From assembly GCF_005222675.1 (NCBI RefSeq), contig NZ_STGE01000019.1:457287-521286 (forward strand): a DNA stretch of 64,000 nt, in the 5' to 3' direction. The notes beneath the pieces were generated by a model. The model worked only from the letters and a program-made list of their open reading frames with translations, was not told where the DNA came from and did not search any database. This document shows positions 19,876 to 29,576 of this stretch, one piece after another (position 1 is the stretch's first letter; each line of letters starts with the position of its first letter). This stretch comes from Mycolicibacterium sp. CR10 (GTDB taxonomy: Bacteria; Actinomycetota; Actinomycetes; Mycobacteriales; Mycobacteriaceae). The translations under genes were made by a program, and so were the position numbers.

Positions 19876-22761
19876 GTGACCGAAACGCCGACTGGAACAC
19901 AGTCCTCGCGCGAGCGCTCCTCCGCGACGACTGCTGCCGCCGACACCCCGCAGCACCGCTACACCGCGGAGCTCGCAGGCGAGATCGAGCGGACGTGGCA
20001 GCAGCGCTGGACGCAGTCGGGGACCTTCGACGTGGCCAACCCCGTCGGTTCGCTGGCTCCCGCCGACGGCGCCCCGGTGCCCGCCGACAAGATGTTCGTT
20101 CAGGACATGTTCCCCTACCCGTCCGGCGAAGGCCTGCACGTCGGACACCCGTTGGGATACATCGCCACCGACGTGTACGCGCGGTACTACCGGATGACCG
20201 GACGTAATGTCCTGCACGCCTTGGGTTTCGACGCCTTCGGCCTGCCGGCCGAACAGTATGCGATCCAGACGGGCACCCACCCTCGCACCCGCACCGAAGC
20301 CAACATCGTCAACTTTCGGCGACAGCTCGGACGGCTGGGCCTCGGCCATGATTCGCGGCGTAGCTTCTCGACCACCGACGTGGACTTCTACAAGTGGACG
20401 CAGTGGATCTTCCTGCAGATCTTCAACGCCTGGTTCGACCCGGCAGTGGGGAAGGCGCGTCCGATCGCCGAGCTGATCGCCGAGTTCGAGGCGGGGAACC
20501 GGGACGTCGGCGATGGTCGCAGCTGGTCAGAACTCGATGCGGCCGGCCGTGCTGACCTGGTCGACTCCTACCGGCTGGTCTATCTGTCTGATTCGGTGGT
20601 CAACTGGTGCCCGGGACTGGGTACGGTGCTGGCCAACGAGGAGGTCACCGCGGACGGCCGGAGCGACCGAGGCAACTTTCCGGTGTTCCGGAAACGGTTG
20701 CGGCAGTGGATGATGCGGATCACGGCGTACTCGGACCGGCTGCTGGACGACCTCGACCTGTTGGACTGGCCGGAAAAGGTCAAGACCATGCAGCGCAACT
20801 GGATCGGCCGGTCGACCGGCGCGTCGGCGCGGTTCGGAACGCCGGCCGGTGACATCGAGGTGTTCACCACCCGGCCGGACACGCTGTTCGGTGCGACGTA
20901 CCTGGTGCTGGCACCCGAACACGAACTGGTCGATCAGCTCGCTGCCGATGCGTGGCCGGAGGGGGTCGACACGCGGTGGACGTTCGGCGCGGCGACACCG
21001 GTGTCCGCGGTCGCCGCGTACCGTGCGACGGTCGCAGCCAAGTCCGATCTGGAACGCCAGGAGAACAAGTCCAAGACGGGCGTGTTCCTCGGCGCGTACG
21101 CGACGAATCCGGCCAACGGGCAACAGATTCCGGTGTTCATCGCCGACTACGTGCTGGCGGGATACGGCACCGGCGCCATCATGGCGGTGCCCGGCGGCGA
21201 CCAGCGCGACTGGGACTTCGCCACCGAGTTCGGCCTGCAGATCGTGGAAGTGGTCTCCGGGGGCGATATCTCGCAGGGCGCGTACAGCGGCGACGGCCTG
21301 ATGGTGAACTCCGACTTCCTGGACGGGATGAACGTGGCCTCGGCCAAGGAGGCCATGACCGAGCGCCTGACGGCCGACGGGCACGGCCAGGAACGGGTCG
21401 AATACAAGCTGCGCGACTGGCTGTTCGCGCGGCAGCGGTACTGGGGCGAGCCCTTCCCGATCGTGTACGACGCCGACGGCCGCGCCCATGGTCTGCCGGA
21501 GTGGCTGCTGCCCGTCGAACTGCCTGAGGTGCCCGACTATTCGCCGGTGCAGTTCGATCCCGACGACGCCGACAGCGAACCGTCCCCGCCGCTGGCGAAA
21601 GTCGTCGACTGGGTGAACGTCGAGCTCGACCTTGGCGACGGCGTGAAGCCCTACACGCGCGATACCAACGTCATGCCGCAGTGGGCGGGCAGCTCCTGGT
21701 ATGAGCTGCGCTACACCGACCCGTACAACAAAGAGGCGTTGTGCGACAAGGAGAACGAGGCGTACTGGATGGGTCCCCGGCCGGCCGAGCACGGCCCCGA
21801 CGACCCCGGCGGCGTCGACCTCTACGTGGGCGGCGTCGAGCATGCCGTGCTGCACCTGCTGTACTCACGGTTCTGGCACAAGGTGCTCTACGACCTCGGC
21901 CACGTCAGCTCGCGGGAGCCTTACCGCCGACTGGTGAACCAGGGCTACATCCAGGCCTTCGCCTACACCGATTCCCGCGGTTCATACGTCCCGGCTGCCG
22001 AGGTGGTCGAACGGGACGGCAAGTATCTGTGGCCGGGCCCCGAGGGAGAGGTCGAGGTCAACCAGGAGTTCGGGAAAATCGGTAAGAGCCTGAAGAACTC
22101 GGTCTCGCCCGACGAGATCTGCGACAACTACGGCGCCGACACCTTGCGCGTCTACGAGATGTCGATGGGACCGTTGGAGGCGTCGCGGCCGTGGGCCACC
22201 AAGGATGTCGTCGGCGCACACAGGTTCCTACAGCGGGTGTGGCGACTGGTGGTCGACGAAGAAACGGGCGCGACCGGTGCGACCGAGGAGCCGCTCGACG
22301 ACGAGACGTTGCGGCAGCTGCACCGCACCATCGCGGGGGTGGCCGAGGACTACATCGCGCTGCGCAACAACACCGCCGCGGCCAAGCTCATCGAGTACAC
22401 CAACCACCTGACGAAACAGGGGGTCACCGCGCGGGCGGCGTTGGAGCCGTTGGTGTTGATGGTGGCGCCGTTGGCACCACACCTGGCCGAGGAGCTCTGG
22501 ACGCGGCTGGGCCACGATCGCTCGCTGGCGCACGGGCCGTTCCCGGTGGCCGACGAAAAGTATCTGGTCGAGGACACCGTGGAGTATCCGGTGCAGGTCA
22601 ACGGCAAGGTCCGCGGACGAGTCACGGTCGCGGCCGATGCCGTCGCCGACACCGTAGAGGCTGCTGCGCTGGCCGACGAGAAGGTGGTGGCCTTCCTCGA
22701 TGGCAGGACACCGAAGAAGGTGATCGTCGTCGCGGGCCGGCTCGTCAACGTCGTCCTCTGA
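19876..22761 (+). CDS. leuS: Leucyl-tRNA synthetase
   Basis: 961 aa class I aminoacyl-tRNA synthetase. The HIGH motif appears as HVGH at residues 88-91 ([12 protein letters not shown]). The CP1 editing domain lies around 300-500 ([21 protein letters not shown]). The KMSKS motif appears as KIGKS at 734-738. The anticodon-binding domain and a C-terminal [11 protein letters not shown] domain follow. It charges tRNA-Leu in the cytoplasm. The GTG start at 19876 begins an approx. 20-residue Ser/Thr-rich extension typical of mycobacteria. The 208-bp upstream region shows no recognisable T-box leader. Confidence 0.97.
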   Translation: MTETPTGTQSSRERSSATTAAADTPQHRYTAELAGEIERTWQQRWTQSGTFDVANPVGSLAPADGAPVPADKMFVQDMFPYPSGEGLHVGHPLGYIATDVYARYYRMTGRNVLHALGFDAFGLPAEQYAIQTGTHPRTRTEANIVNFRRQLGRLGLGHDSRRSFSTTDVDFYKWTQWIFLQIFNAWFDPAVGKARPIAELIAEFEAGNRDVGDGRSWSELDAAGRADLVDSYRLVYLSDSVVNWCPGLGTVLANEEVTADGRSDRGNFPVFRKRLRQWMMRITAYSDRLLDDLDLLDWPEKVKTMQRNWIGRSTGASARFGTPAGDIEVFTTRPDTLFGATYLVLAPEHELVDQLAADAWPEGVDTRWTFGAATPVSAVAAYRATVAAKSDLERQENKSKTGVFLGAYATNPANGQQIPVFIADYVLAGYGTGAIMAVPGGDQRDWDFATEFGLQIVEVVSGGDISQGAYSGDGLMVNSDFLDGMNVASAKEAMTERLTADGHGQERVEYKLRDWLFARQRYWGEPFPIVYDADGRAHGLPEWLLPVELPEVPDYSPVQFDPDDADSEPSPPLAKVVDWVNVELDLGDGVKPYTRDTNVMPQWAGSSWYELRYTDPYNKEALCDKENEAYWMGPRPAEHGPDDPGGVDLYVGGVEHAVLHLLYSRFWHKVLYDLGHVSSREPYRRLVNQGYIQAFAYTDSRGSYVPAAEVVERDGKYLWPGPEGEVEVNQEFGKIGKSLKNSVSPDEICDNYGADTLRVYEMSMGPLEASRPWATKDVVGAHRFLQRVWRLVVDEETGATGATEEPLDDETLRQLHRTIAGVAEDYIALRNNTAAAKLIEYTNHLTKQGVTARAALEPLVLMVAPLAPHLAEELWTRLGHDRSLAHGPFPVADEKYLVEDTVEYPVQVNGKVRGRVTVAADAVADTVEAAALADEKVVAFLDGRTPKKVIVVAGRLVNVVL

Positions 22762-22774
22762 CCTGCCGAAATCC

Positions 22775-23440
22775 CTAGCGCGGGCGGATGATGACCTCGT
22801 GGATATGGGCGTCGCGGGGCGCGTTGATCGCGTCCGCGGTCACCCGGGCGACGGTCTGCGGGCTCAGGAACTGCCCGGGGTCGTAGTCGCGGCCCTCGTA
22901 GGCGATGAGATCCTCCTGCATCTCGGTCGCGATGCGCCCCGGATGCACCGACGTCACCCGCAGGGCCGGCTCGTCGTTGCGCAGCGAATCGGCGAACGCC
23001 CGCAGCGCGAACTTGCTCGCCGAGTACGACGCCAGCCCGGGCGAGGCGTTGATCCCCGAGCCCGAGTTGATGAACACCACGTGCCCGCCCGCGGCGCGAA
23101 GGGCGGGCAGCAGCTCGAGCGTAAGGGCAACCGCGCCAATGACATTCACGGCCATGGTGGCCCGCCACTCGTCGACCGAGGTTTCGGCCACCCGCCCCGG
23201 GTAGGCCACACCGGCGTTGTGGATCAATACGTCGAGCTCCACGATCGGCTCGACCACGGGCGGAATCGAATCCGGGTCGGCCAGGTCGAGAGGCCAGGTC
23301 GTTGCGCCGAAGCGGTCGGCGACGGCGTCGAGCTGGGGCGACTCACGCCCCGCCAGCAGCAGCGAGTGCGTCGGCGCCAAGGCGTCGGCGAGGGCGGATC
23401 CGAGGCCGCGGGCGGCCCCGGTGATCATGGCGGTCGGCAC
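22775..23440 (-). CDS. Short-chain dehydrogenase/reductase
   Basis: 221 aa classical SDR. It has the Rossmann nucleotide-binding motif TGAARGLG at residues 7-14, NAG after LDVLIH, catalytic Ser in FINSGSG and the YSASK active-site pair. At 221 residues it is slightly short for the class. The substrate is unknown. It converges on leuS with a 13-bp gap. Confidence 0.88.
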   Translation of the reverse strand: MPTAMITGAARGLGSALADALAPTHSLLLAGRESPQLDAVADRFGATTWPLDLADPDSIPPVVEPIVELDVLIHNAGVAYPGRVAETSVDEWRATMAVNVIGAVALTLELLPALRAAGGHVVFINSGSGINASPGLASYSASKFALRAFADSLRNDEPALRVTSVHPGRIATEMQEDLIAYEGRDYDPGQFLSPQTVARVTADAINAPRDAHIHEVIIRPR

Positions 23441-23494
23441 ACTCGAACCCTACCGATCCTGCAATACGGGCCGAGTCGTCGCATGATGGAGCCG

Positions 23495-24835
23495 ATGGCC
23501 CACGATCCCAGCTTTGCCCCGACGCAACTCGCGGCCCGCGCCGCGTATCTGCTGCGCGGTAACGACCTCGGTGCGATGACCACCGCGGCGCCGTTGCTGT
23601 ACCCCCACATGTGGAGCTGGGACGCCGCCTTCGTGTCGATCGGTCTGGCGCCGCTGTCGGTGGAGCGGGCCGTCGTGGAGCTGGACACACTGCTGTCGGC
23701 GCAGTGGCGCAACGGCATGATTCCGCACATCGTGTTCGCCAACGGCGTCGACGGGTACTTCCCGGGTCCGGCCCGCTGGGCGTGCTCGGCGCTGACGACC
23801 GACGCGCCGCGCACCAGGCACACGTCGGGGATCACGCAGCCGCCGGTGCACGCGATCGCGGTGCAGCGCATTCTCGACCACGCCCGCACCCGCGGTCGCT
23901 CGACCCGCGCGGTCGCCGAGTCGTTCCTCGACCGGCGGTGGAGCGATCTGGTGCGCTGGCATCGCTGGCTGGTCGAGTGCCGGGACCAGAACGGGCACGG
24001 CCGGGTGACGGTCTATCACGGCTGGGAATCGGGCATGGACAACTCGCCGCGGTGGGACGGCGCGTACTCCAACGTGGTTCCCGGCGAGGTGCCGGAGTAT
24101 CAGCGCGAGGACAACAAGATCAACACCGACGCCACGCAGCGCCCCAGCGACCTCGAATACGACCGGTATCTCTGGCTGGTCGAGGAGATGAAGGCCGCCC
24201 GCTACGACGACGAGTTGCTCCCCAAAGCGGTGAGCTTCGCCGTCGAGGACGTGTTCGTGTCGGCCATCCTGTCGGTGGCCTGTCAGGTGCTCGCCGAGAT
24301 CGGCGAAGATCACAAACGGCCGCTTGCCGACGTGCGCGACCTGTACTCGTGGGCGGATCGGTTCCGCGCCGGCGTCATCGAGACGACAGACGAAAGGACC
24401 GGCGCGGCAAGGGATTACGATGTCCGCGCGGATGAGTGGATCGCGACCGAGACCGTCGCGCAGTTTGCGCCGCTGCTGTGTGGGGGCCTGCCGCACGACC
24501 GGGAACGGGCATTGCTGAAGCTGCTGGAGGGCCCGCGATTCTGCGGCCATCCGGACCTCGCCTACGCGCTGATCCCGTCGACGTCGCCGGTGTCGCGTGA
24601 CTTCCGGCCCCGCGAGTACTGGCGCGGCCCGGTGTGGCCGGTGATGACATGGCTGTTCTCATGGTGTTTCGCTCGACGCGGATGGGCCGAGCGGTCGGCG
24701 AGCCTGCGCCGCGAAGGCCTGCGGCAGGCCAGCGACGGCACCTTCGCGGAGTACTACGAGCCGTTCACCGGGGAGCCGCTGGGCAGCATGCAGCAGTCCT
24801 GGACCGCGGCCGCGGTGCTGGATTGGCTGGGCTGA
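23495..24835 (+). CDS. Glucosylglycerate hydrolase (GH63-like)
   Basis: 446 aa from the ATG at 23495 (MAHDPSFAPTQLAARAAYLLRG); two earlier ATGs (23483, 23486) are in frame. The protein follows the remembered sequence of the M. hassiacum glucosylglycerate hydrolase almost throughout, including YPHMWSWDAAFV, YHGWESGMDNSPRWD and REYWRGPVWPVMTWLFSW, with the same length. That enzyme hydrolyses glucosylglycerate (and mannosylglycerate) to release the sugar and glycerate, and allows use of this compatible solute when nitrogen-starved cells resume growth. The catalytic acids lie in an (alpha/alpha)6 barrel. M. tuberculosis lacks a clear counterpart at this place. Confidence 0.9.
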   Translation: MAHDPSFAPTQLAARAAYLLRGNDLGAMTTAAPLLYPHMWSWDAAFVSIGLAPLSVERAVVELDTLLSAQWRNGMIPHIVFANGVDGYFPGPARWACSALTTDAPRTRHTSGITQPPVHAIAVQRILDHARTRGRSTRAVAESFLDRRWSDLVRWHRWLVECRDQNGHGRVTVYHGWESGMDNSPRWDGAYSNVVPGEVPEYQREDNKINTDATQRPSDLEYDRYLWLVEEMKAARYDDELLPKAVSFAVEDVFVSAILSVACQVLAEIGEDHKRPLADVRDLYSWADRFRAGVIETTDERTGAARDYDVRADEWIATETVAQFAPLLCGGLPHDRERALLKLLEGPRFCGHPDLAYALIPSTSPVSRDFRPREYWRGPVWPVMTWLFSWCFARRGWAERSASLRREGLRQASDGTFAEYYEPFTGEPLGSMQQSWTAAAVLDWLG

Positions 24836-24839
24836 ACCG

Positions 24840-25280
24840 CTATTCGGCGATGCGCTCGAGCGGGGCGATCGCCTTCGCCAGCGCGTCGAGCTCTTCGGTG
24901 CTGAGCTTGCTGAGCAGCGCGGCCAGGTGAGCCTGCCGTGACGCCAGCGCATCCCGGTGTTGCGACAGGCCCTCGGGGGTGATGTCCACCAGAACCGCCC
25001 GCAGGTCCGACGGGTCGCGCGACCGCTTGACCAGCCCCAGCTTCTCGAGCCGGCGGATGGCCACGGTGGTGGTGGGCGTGCGGACCCGTTCGTGGGCGGC
25101 CAGGTCGGTCATCCGAATCGGGCCCTGGTCCAACAGGGTCAGCAGGATCGACAGCTGCGCCAGCGTGAGATCCCCGGAAGTGGTGGTCCTACCGGTGTGA
25201 CGGAGAACGGACAGCACCTTGGAAAGCACGCGCTGCAGTTCCCCTGCGAGCTCGCGGACCTGCGGTTCCGTCTCGACCAT
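24840..25280 (-). CDS. MarR-family transcriptional regulator (Rv0042c)
   Basis: 146 aa winged-helix regulator. The DNA-binding core spans residues about 45-110 (LTLAQLSILLTLLDQGPIRMTDLAAHERVRTPTTTVAIRRLEKLGLVKRSRDPSDLRAVLVDITPEG), with helical dimerisation segments at both ends. MarR proteins usually respond to small phenolic or lipophilic ligands. It converges on the glucosylglycerate hydrolase gene, ending 4 bp from it. Regulated genes are unknown. Confidence 0.88.
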   Translation of the reverse strand: MVETEPQVRELAGELQRVLSKVLSVLRHTGRTTTSGDLTLAQLSILLTLLDQGPIRMTDLAAHERVRTPTTTVAIRRLEKLGLVKRSRDPSDLRAVLVDITPEGLSQHRDALASRQAHLAALLSKLSTEELDALAKAIAPLERIAE

Positions 25281-25358
25281 GGTTCGACAGTCTAACCTCT
25301 ACCACCCTGCCAGGTTGCGCGGACGACAGTTACCGCGCGAGAAAGTTCCACAGACCCG

Positions 25359-26102
25359 TCACAGCATCTGTGACAGGAAGCGTCTTAGGCGGTCGGTCTG
25401 GGCGGATTCGAAGATCTGCTCGGGCGGACCGGTCTCGACGACCTGCCCGTGGTCCATGAAGACGACCTCATCGGCCGACGACTTCGCGAACCCCATTTCG
25501 TGGGTGACCACCACCATCGTCATCCCGTCGGCACCGAGTTCGGCGATGAGAGTGAGGATGCCCTTTACGAGTTCCGGGTCGAGCGCGGAAGTGGCTTCGT
25601 CGAAGAACATCACCTGGGGCGACATCGCCAGCGCCCGCGCGATCGCGACCCGCTGCTGCTGTCCACCGGACAGCGTCGCGGGCCGCACCTCGGCCTTGTG
25701 CAGCAGGCCGACGCGCTCCAGTTGCGCCAGCCCGAGCTCGCGGGCCGCATCGGCGCTGAGCCGCTTGAGCTTTCGCGGCGCCAGGGTCACGTTGTCGAGG
25801 ACGGTGCGGTGCGGGAACAGCTGAAAGTGCTGGAACACCATGCCGATCCGCTGCCGGAGCTGATCCGGGTTGTCGGCGAGTACCGAGCGTCCGGCCAGAA
25901 GGATGTCACCGCTGTCGGGTTCGTACAGCCGGTTTAGCGTGCGCAGCAGCGTTGACTTGCCCGATCCCGACGGCCCGATCACCGCGGTGCTGGTGCCCGC
26001 CGCGACGCTCAGGTCGATGCCGCGCAGCACCGCGCTTTGGCCAAAGGACAGATGAATATCCTTGGCGGCCAACGAGACCGGTTCGACAGCCGTGCTCATC
26101 AA
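25359..26102 (-). CDS. Polar amino acid ABC transporter ATP-binding protein (GlnQ-like)
   Basis: 247 aa with Walker A GPSGSGKST, Q-loop MVFQHFQLFPHRTVLDN, signature LSGGQQQR, Walker B VMFFDEATSALD and the H-loop VTHEM. The Q-loop and lid sequence are those of the glutamine/histidine (PAAT) subfamily. It overlaps the upstream permease/binding-protein gene by 4 bp, forming a two-gene uptake system that energises amino acid import. Confidence 0.93.
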   Translation of the reverse strand: MMSTAVEPVSLAAKDIHLSFGQSAVLRGIDLSVAAGTSTAVIGPSGSGKSTLLRTLNRLYEPDSGDILLAGRSVLADNPDQLRQRIGMVFQHFQLFPHRTVLDNVTLAPRKLKRLSADAARELGLAQLERVGLLHKAEVRPATLSGGQQQRVAIARALAMSPQVMFFDEATSALDPELVKGILTLIAELGADGMTMVVVTHEMGFAKSSADEVVFMDHGQVVETGPPEQIFESAQTDRLRRFLSQML

Positions 26103-27865
26103 TTCATCTCCTGGGCAGTCGCGGCCACCAGCGGATCATCCTCGTCGGGCCGGCGGCCTCGTCGGAGCCGGTTGTCGATGAAGTTCACCAGGTGGGTGAG
26201 CGGGATGGTCAGCGCCAGGTAGAACAGGCCCGCCGCCACCAGCGGAGACAGGTTGCCGGTCTGGGCGTTGAGGTCGCGACCGACCTGGAACAGCTCGCGC
26301 TGGTTGGCGATCAGACCGAGGAAGTACACCAGCGACGACGCCTTCAGCAGCGAGATGAACTGGTTCATCAGCGCGGGCAGCACCCGTCGCACGCCCTGCG
26401 GTATCACCACCAGCCGCATCGACGTCGGATAGCTGAAGCCCAGCGCGCGGGACGCCTCGAGCTGTCCGGGATCCACGCTCTGGATCCCGGAGCGGAAGAT
26501 CTCGCCGATGTAGGCCGCGGCCATCAACCCCAGCGCGGCGATGCCGAGCGGATACGGGTTGTTTCCCGTCAACTGGCCCACCACCGGCCCTACACCGAGG
26601 CCGATCAGCAGGATGATCACGACCTCGGGCAGACCGCGGAAGATGTCGGTGTAGATGCGGGCGGGCCAGCGCAGCCAGCGCGACTTCGAAATCCCCGCCA
26701 CTGCGAGCGCCATCCCGAGGATGAGGCCGATGATGCTGGCCGCGACCGTGAGGATCAGCGTGTTGGGCAGGCCGGTCTTGAACAGATCGGGGATGGCCTG
26801 TTTGTAGAGCTCCCAGTCCAGGAACGACGCTGCCAGTTGTTGGAACGTGGACTTCGGCTGGACGGGTGCCGCGGGCGCGGCGTTCTGCTGGTTCTCGGCG
26901 GCAATGGCGTTGAAGTCGGGCAGGTCGGGTTCGGGGGCAGCCTTGGAACCGGGTTTCCAGCCGGGGGGCAGGGCGCGGGGCACCCAGTCGGAGTACAGCC
27001 GCGACCAGGTGCCGTCGGCGATCACGGCGTCAAGACCGGAGTTGAGCGCGTCGATGAGCGGCTGGTTGTCGTTGGCGACGGCCCAGGCGACGAAATTGTC
27101 CAAACTGAAGGTGTTCTCGATGATCTCGGCGGGATCGCCCGGCTGTACAGTGCCCTGCGCCTGCTGTGACGGCGCGACCCAGGCGTCGATCTGCCGGGTC
27201 TTGAGGCTGGCGTACACGGTGTTGTAGTCGGGGAACTTGACCGGCTGCAGTTTCAGGGTGTCGATGACATAGGCCTCCTGCACGGTGCCCTGCACTACGC
27301 CGATCCGCTGCCCTTCGGCGAGCTTGTCGAAGCCTGTGATCGACGAACCGCTGGGTACGACGAGGGAGAAGTACCCGAAGTCATAGCCGTTGGTGAATCC
27401 GACGGTGCGTCGCCGGGCGTCGGTGGTGGTGATCGACGACGAGCCGACGTCGAAGCGGCGCGAGGCGACCTGGGCGAGCAACCCCGAGAACTCGGTGCCG
27501 ACGAAGTTGATCTGCAACCCGAGTTTGTCGGCGATCGCACGCAGCACCTCGTTGTCGAACCCGGTGAACTGACCCGCCGAGTCGATGCAGATGCTCGGCG
27601 GCGCGTCGGACAGCGTGCCGACGGTCAGCGTGCCCGGCTGGCTCAACCCGAGGGCGTCGACGTCGATGGAGTCCAGGGGTCGCACCGACGGCGTCGTGTA
27701 CTTGTCCTCGGCGGGTCCGGTCGCGGCGGCGGCCAGGTTGGTGGGCAGCGCGCTGGCACTTTGCAGCCCGGGGGGTGCGCACTGGTCGGCGTCGGCACCG
27801 GCGGGGGCGGCGAGCCCCATCGCGCAGATCATCGACGCGACGAGTACGAGACAGAACGTTTTCAC
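26099..27865 (-). CDS. Fused substrate-binding protein and permease of an amino acid ABC transporter
   Basis: About 589 aa from the GTG at 27865. An N-terminal signal (FCLVLVASMICAMGLAAPAGADA) leads to an SBP_bac_3 binding domain (about 60-310; GTLSDAPPSICIDSAGQFTGFDNEVLRAIA). A HisM/GlnP-type permease domain follows (about 380-570) with EAA-loop SRALGFSYPTSMRLVVIPQGVRRVLPAL. Fusion of receptor and channel fixes their stoichiometry and is known in Gram-positive glutamine systems. The 5' end holds an 18-bp tandem duplication that gives two equivalent GTG starts (27865, 27883); the frame stays open to a TTG at 27892. Confidence 0.88.
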   Translation of the reverse strand: MKTFCLVLVASMICAMGLAAPAGADADQCAPPGLQSASALPTNLAAAATGPAEDKYTTPSVRPLDSIDVDALGLSQPGTLTVGTLSDAPPSICIDSAGQFTGFDNEVLRAIADKLGLQINFVGTEFSGLLAQVASRRFDVGSSSITTTDARRRTVGFTNGYDFGYFSLVVPSGSSITGFDKLAEGQRIGVVQGTVQEAYVIDTLKLQPVKFPDYNTVYASLKTRQIDAWVAPSQQAQGTVQPGDPAEIIENTFSLDNFVAWAVANDNQPLIDALNSGLDAVIADGTWSRLYSDWVPRALPPGWKPGSKAAPEPDLPDFNAIAAENQQNAAPAAPVQPKSTFQQLAASFLDWELYKQAIPDLFKTGLPNTLILTVAASIIGLILGMALAVAGISKSRWLRWPARIYTDIFRGLPEVVIILLIGLGVGPVVGQLTGNNPYPLGIAALGLMAAAYIGEIFRSGIQSVDPGQLEASRALGFSYPTSMRLVVIPQGVRRVLPALMNQFISLLKASSLVYFLGLIANQRELFQVGRDLNAQTGNLSPLVAAGLFYLALTIPLTHLVNFIDNRLRRGRRPDEDDPLVAATAQEMN

Positions 27866-27890
27866 CCCAAGCAACGTTTTCACCCCAAGC
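27855..27890. repeat. 18-bp perfect tandem duplication at the ABC permease start
   Basis: AACGTTTTCACCCCAAGC occurs twice in a row (27855-27872, 27873-27890). On the minus strand each copy carries a possible ribosome site and a GTG AAA ACG start, so the start codon region itself has been duplicated. Confidence 0.8.
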
Positions 27891-27928
27891 AACGTAGTGC
27901 GCCCGGCCCTGAGGGCAATGGCTTCCGC

Positions 27929-28594
27929 TCAATCGGAATGCAACGCGTACAACACGCCGCGGCGCACCAGTTCGGACAGCAGGATTCTGGCCATCTGCTC
28001 CGAGCGCTGCATACATGCCGCCCGCGCCGCCTCCGGTTCCCGGTTGCGGATCGCGGCCAGTTCGGCTTCGTAGGACGGCAGCAGCGCGTCGTGGTGCTCG
28101 AGGTAGCCCGCCCAGAACGCGGGCGGGATCAAGGTCTGCGACGAGTCGATCGCCGCCTGCAGTCGCGGGCCGGCGTACTCGGCGTTGACGACGCTGCGGA
28201 AGCGGCGCGCGTTCTCGTCGAACTGCCGGGAGTCCTTGCCGCTGCGCATCAGGGTCAGCAGGGTATCGAGTTCGGCGATGATCAACGGGTCCGCGGCGGC
28301 GGCCGCGCGCGCCGAGGCGGTTCCGCTCAGCAGGCCGTAGAGCTCGTGGTGTTCGCGGACCGTGGCCTCGTCGAAGCGCTCGACGTAGGCGCCGCGGTGG
28401 TATCGGGTCGACAGGATGCCGTCGTGCTCGAGCTGGACCACAGCCTCCTGCACCGGCACCCGGCTCAGTCCGAGCTCATGCGCAATCTCGTTGCGGTCCA
28501 AGCGATCTCCCGACCGGAGTTTTCCGGTCAGGACCATATTGACCACGTGTGAGACCACGAGGTCCTTCTCTTTGACCCCATACTTCTTGGGCAT
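27929..28594 (-). CDS. GntR-family regulator with FCD domain (Rv0043c)
   Basis: 221 aa. The N-terminal winged helix (residues 10-75; [36 protein letters not shown]) is followed by an all-helical FCD ligand-binding domain whose histidines ([20 protein letters not shown]) commonly bind metal and carboxylates. It lies just upstream of the ABC uptake operon in the same direction (gap about 60 bp), so control of that operon is a reasonable but unproven guess. Confidence 0.88.
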   Translation of the reverse strand: MPKKYGVKEKDLVVSHVVNMVLTGKLRSGDRLDRNEIAHELGLSRVPVQEAVVQLEHDGILSTRYHRGAYVERFDEATVREHHELYGLLSGTASARAAAAADPLIIAELDTLLTLMRSGKDSRQFDENARRFRSVVNAEYAGPRLQAAIDSSQTLIPPAFWAGYLEHHDALLPSYEAELAAIRNREPEAARAACMQRSEQMARILLSELVRRGVLYALHSD

Positions 28595-28645
28595 GGCGGC
28601 GCAAGTCTCTCACGACGCCTGCGTCCTCGGAGCTGTTCGGCCGGT

Positions 28646-29455
28646 TCAGCCGCCGGCCACGCGACGATCCCGCCACCGGCACAGCGCCTCGGCCTGGGTC
28701 AGGTCGTAGTCGGGTCCGTTCACCCCGACCGTGAGCATCCTGACGCCCAGTCCTGCCAGCGCCTCGGCGTCCTCGAGAAGTGCGTCCAGCCCCTTGCCCT
28801 TCGCCTCGGCGGCGTGTTCGATTTCCGCCGGGTCGCGGCCGACGTCGGCGCAGTGGCGCTGCAGGATGGCGTCCTTGCGTGGGTAGTCGTCGCGGCCGGA
28901 GAACGAGTGCCAGATGTCAGCGTGCTGGGCGACCAGCCGCAGCGTCTTGCGCTCACCGCCGCCGCCGATCAGGATCGGGATGTCACGCACCGGCTGGGGG
29001 TTGAGCTTGCCCATTCGGGCCTCGATGCGTGGCATCGCCTCGGCCAGGTCGTCCAGCCTGCTGCCCGCCGTGCCGAACTCGTACCCATATTCGTCGTAAT
29101 CCTTTTGCTTCCAACCGGATCCGATTCCGAGGACCAGCCGGCCGTCGGAGATGTGGTCGACGGTGCGCGCCATGTCGGCGAGCAGTTCGGGGTTGCGGTA
29201 GGAGTTGCAGGTGACCAGGGCGCCGATCTCGATGCGCGACGTCTGCTCGGCCCAGGCGCCCAGCATCGTCCAACATTCGTAGTGCGCACCGTCCGGATCG
29301 CCGTACAGCGGGAAGAAGTGGTCCCAGTTGAAGGCGATGTCGACGCCGATGTCTTCGCACCGGCGCACCGCGTCGCGCAGGTGGCTGTAGTGGGGAGCGT
29401 GCTGCGGCTGCAGTTGCACGCCGATGCGGGTGGGACGGTCGGTGGGGGAGGTCAT
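28646..29455 (-). CDS. LLM-class F420-dependent oxidoreductase (Rv0044c)
   Basis: 269 aa TIM-barrel flavin/F420 enzyme of the bacterial luciferase superfamily. Signature stretches are FNWDHFFPLYGDPDG, LVTCNSYRNPELLADMARTVDHIS, GRLVLGIGSGWKQKDYDEYGYEFG and PILIGGGGERKTLRLVAQHAD. The TVDHISDGRLVLGIGSGW stretch is typical of F420-binding members. Substrate unknown; mycobacteria carry many paralogues. Confidence 0.9.
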   Translation of the reverse strand: MTSPTDRPTRIGVQLQPQHAPHYSHLRDAVRRCEDIGVDIAFNWDHFFPLYGDPDGAHYECWTMLGAWAEQTSRIEIGALVTCNSYRNPELLADMARTVDHISDGRLVLGIGSGWKQKDYDEYGYEFGTAGSRLDDLAEAMPRIEARMGKLNPQPVRDIPILIGGGGERKTLRLVAQHADIWHSFSGRDDYPRKDAILQRHCADVGRDPAEIEHAAEAKGKGLDALLEDAEALAGLGVRMLTVGVNGPDYDLTQAEALCRWRDRRVAGG

Positions 29456-29468
29456 GACTCCACGTTAG

Positions 29469-29509
29469 GCATGGCCGGCCGCCGAGACAGCATGGCCGGC
29501 CGCCGAGAC
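29469..29509. repeat. 20-bp direct repeat beside a long inverted repeat
   Basis: GCATGGCCGGCCGCCGAGAC occurs at 29469-29488 and again at 29490-29509, separated by one base. The second copy runs into the left arm of the inverted repeat at 29504-29559. The 121-bp gap between the oxidoreductase start and the phoX stop is made almost wholly of these repeats. Confidence 0.85.
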
Positions 29510-29559
29510 TGCGGGGAGATCGCGAATTTCCAAGGATTCGCGATCTCCCCGCAGTCTCG
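29504..29559. terminator. 24-bp perfect inverted repeat downstream of phoX
   Basis: Arms 29504-29527 and 29536-29559 are perfect reverse complements (core GCGGGGAGATCGCGAAT) around the 8-nt loop TTCCAAGG. It begins 18 bp past the stop of minus-strand phoX. In RNA it would form a very stable hairpin and could terminate phoX transcripts, though no U-tract follows. Its length and the adjoining direct repeats also fit a small mobile or REP-type repeat. Confidence 0.6.
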
Positions 29560-29576
29560 ACACATCAGCCACCGCA

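Noticed and set aside
22799..23494. Upstream extension of the glucosylglycerate hydrolase to 678 residues
   Set aside because: The extension is antisense to a complete SDR gene, and the known homologue is 446 aa starting at the ATG at 23495.
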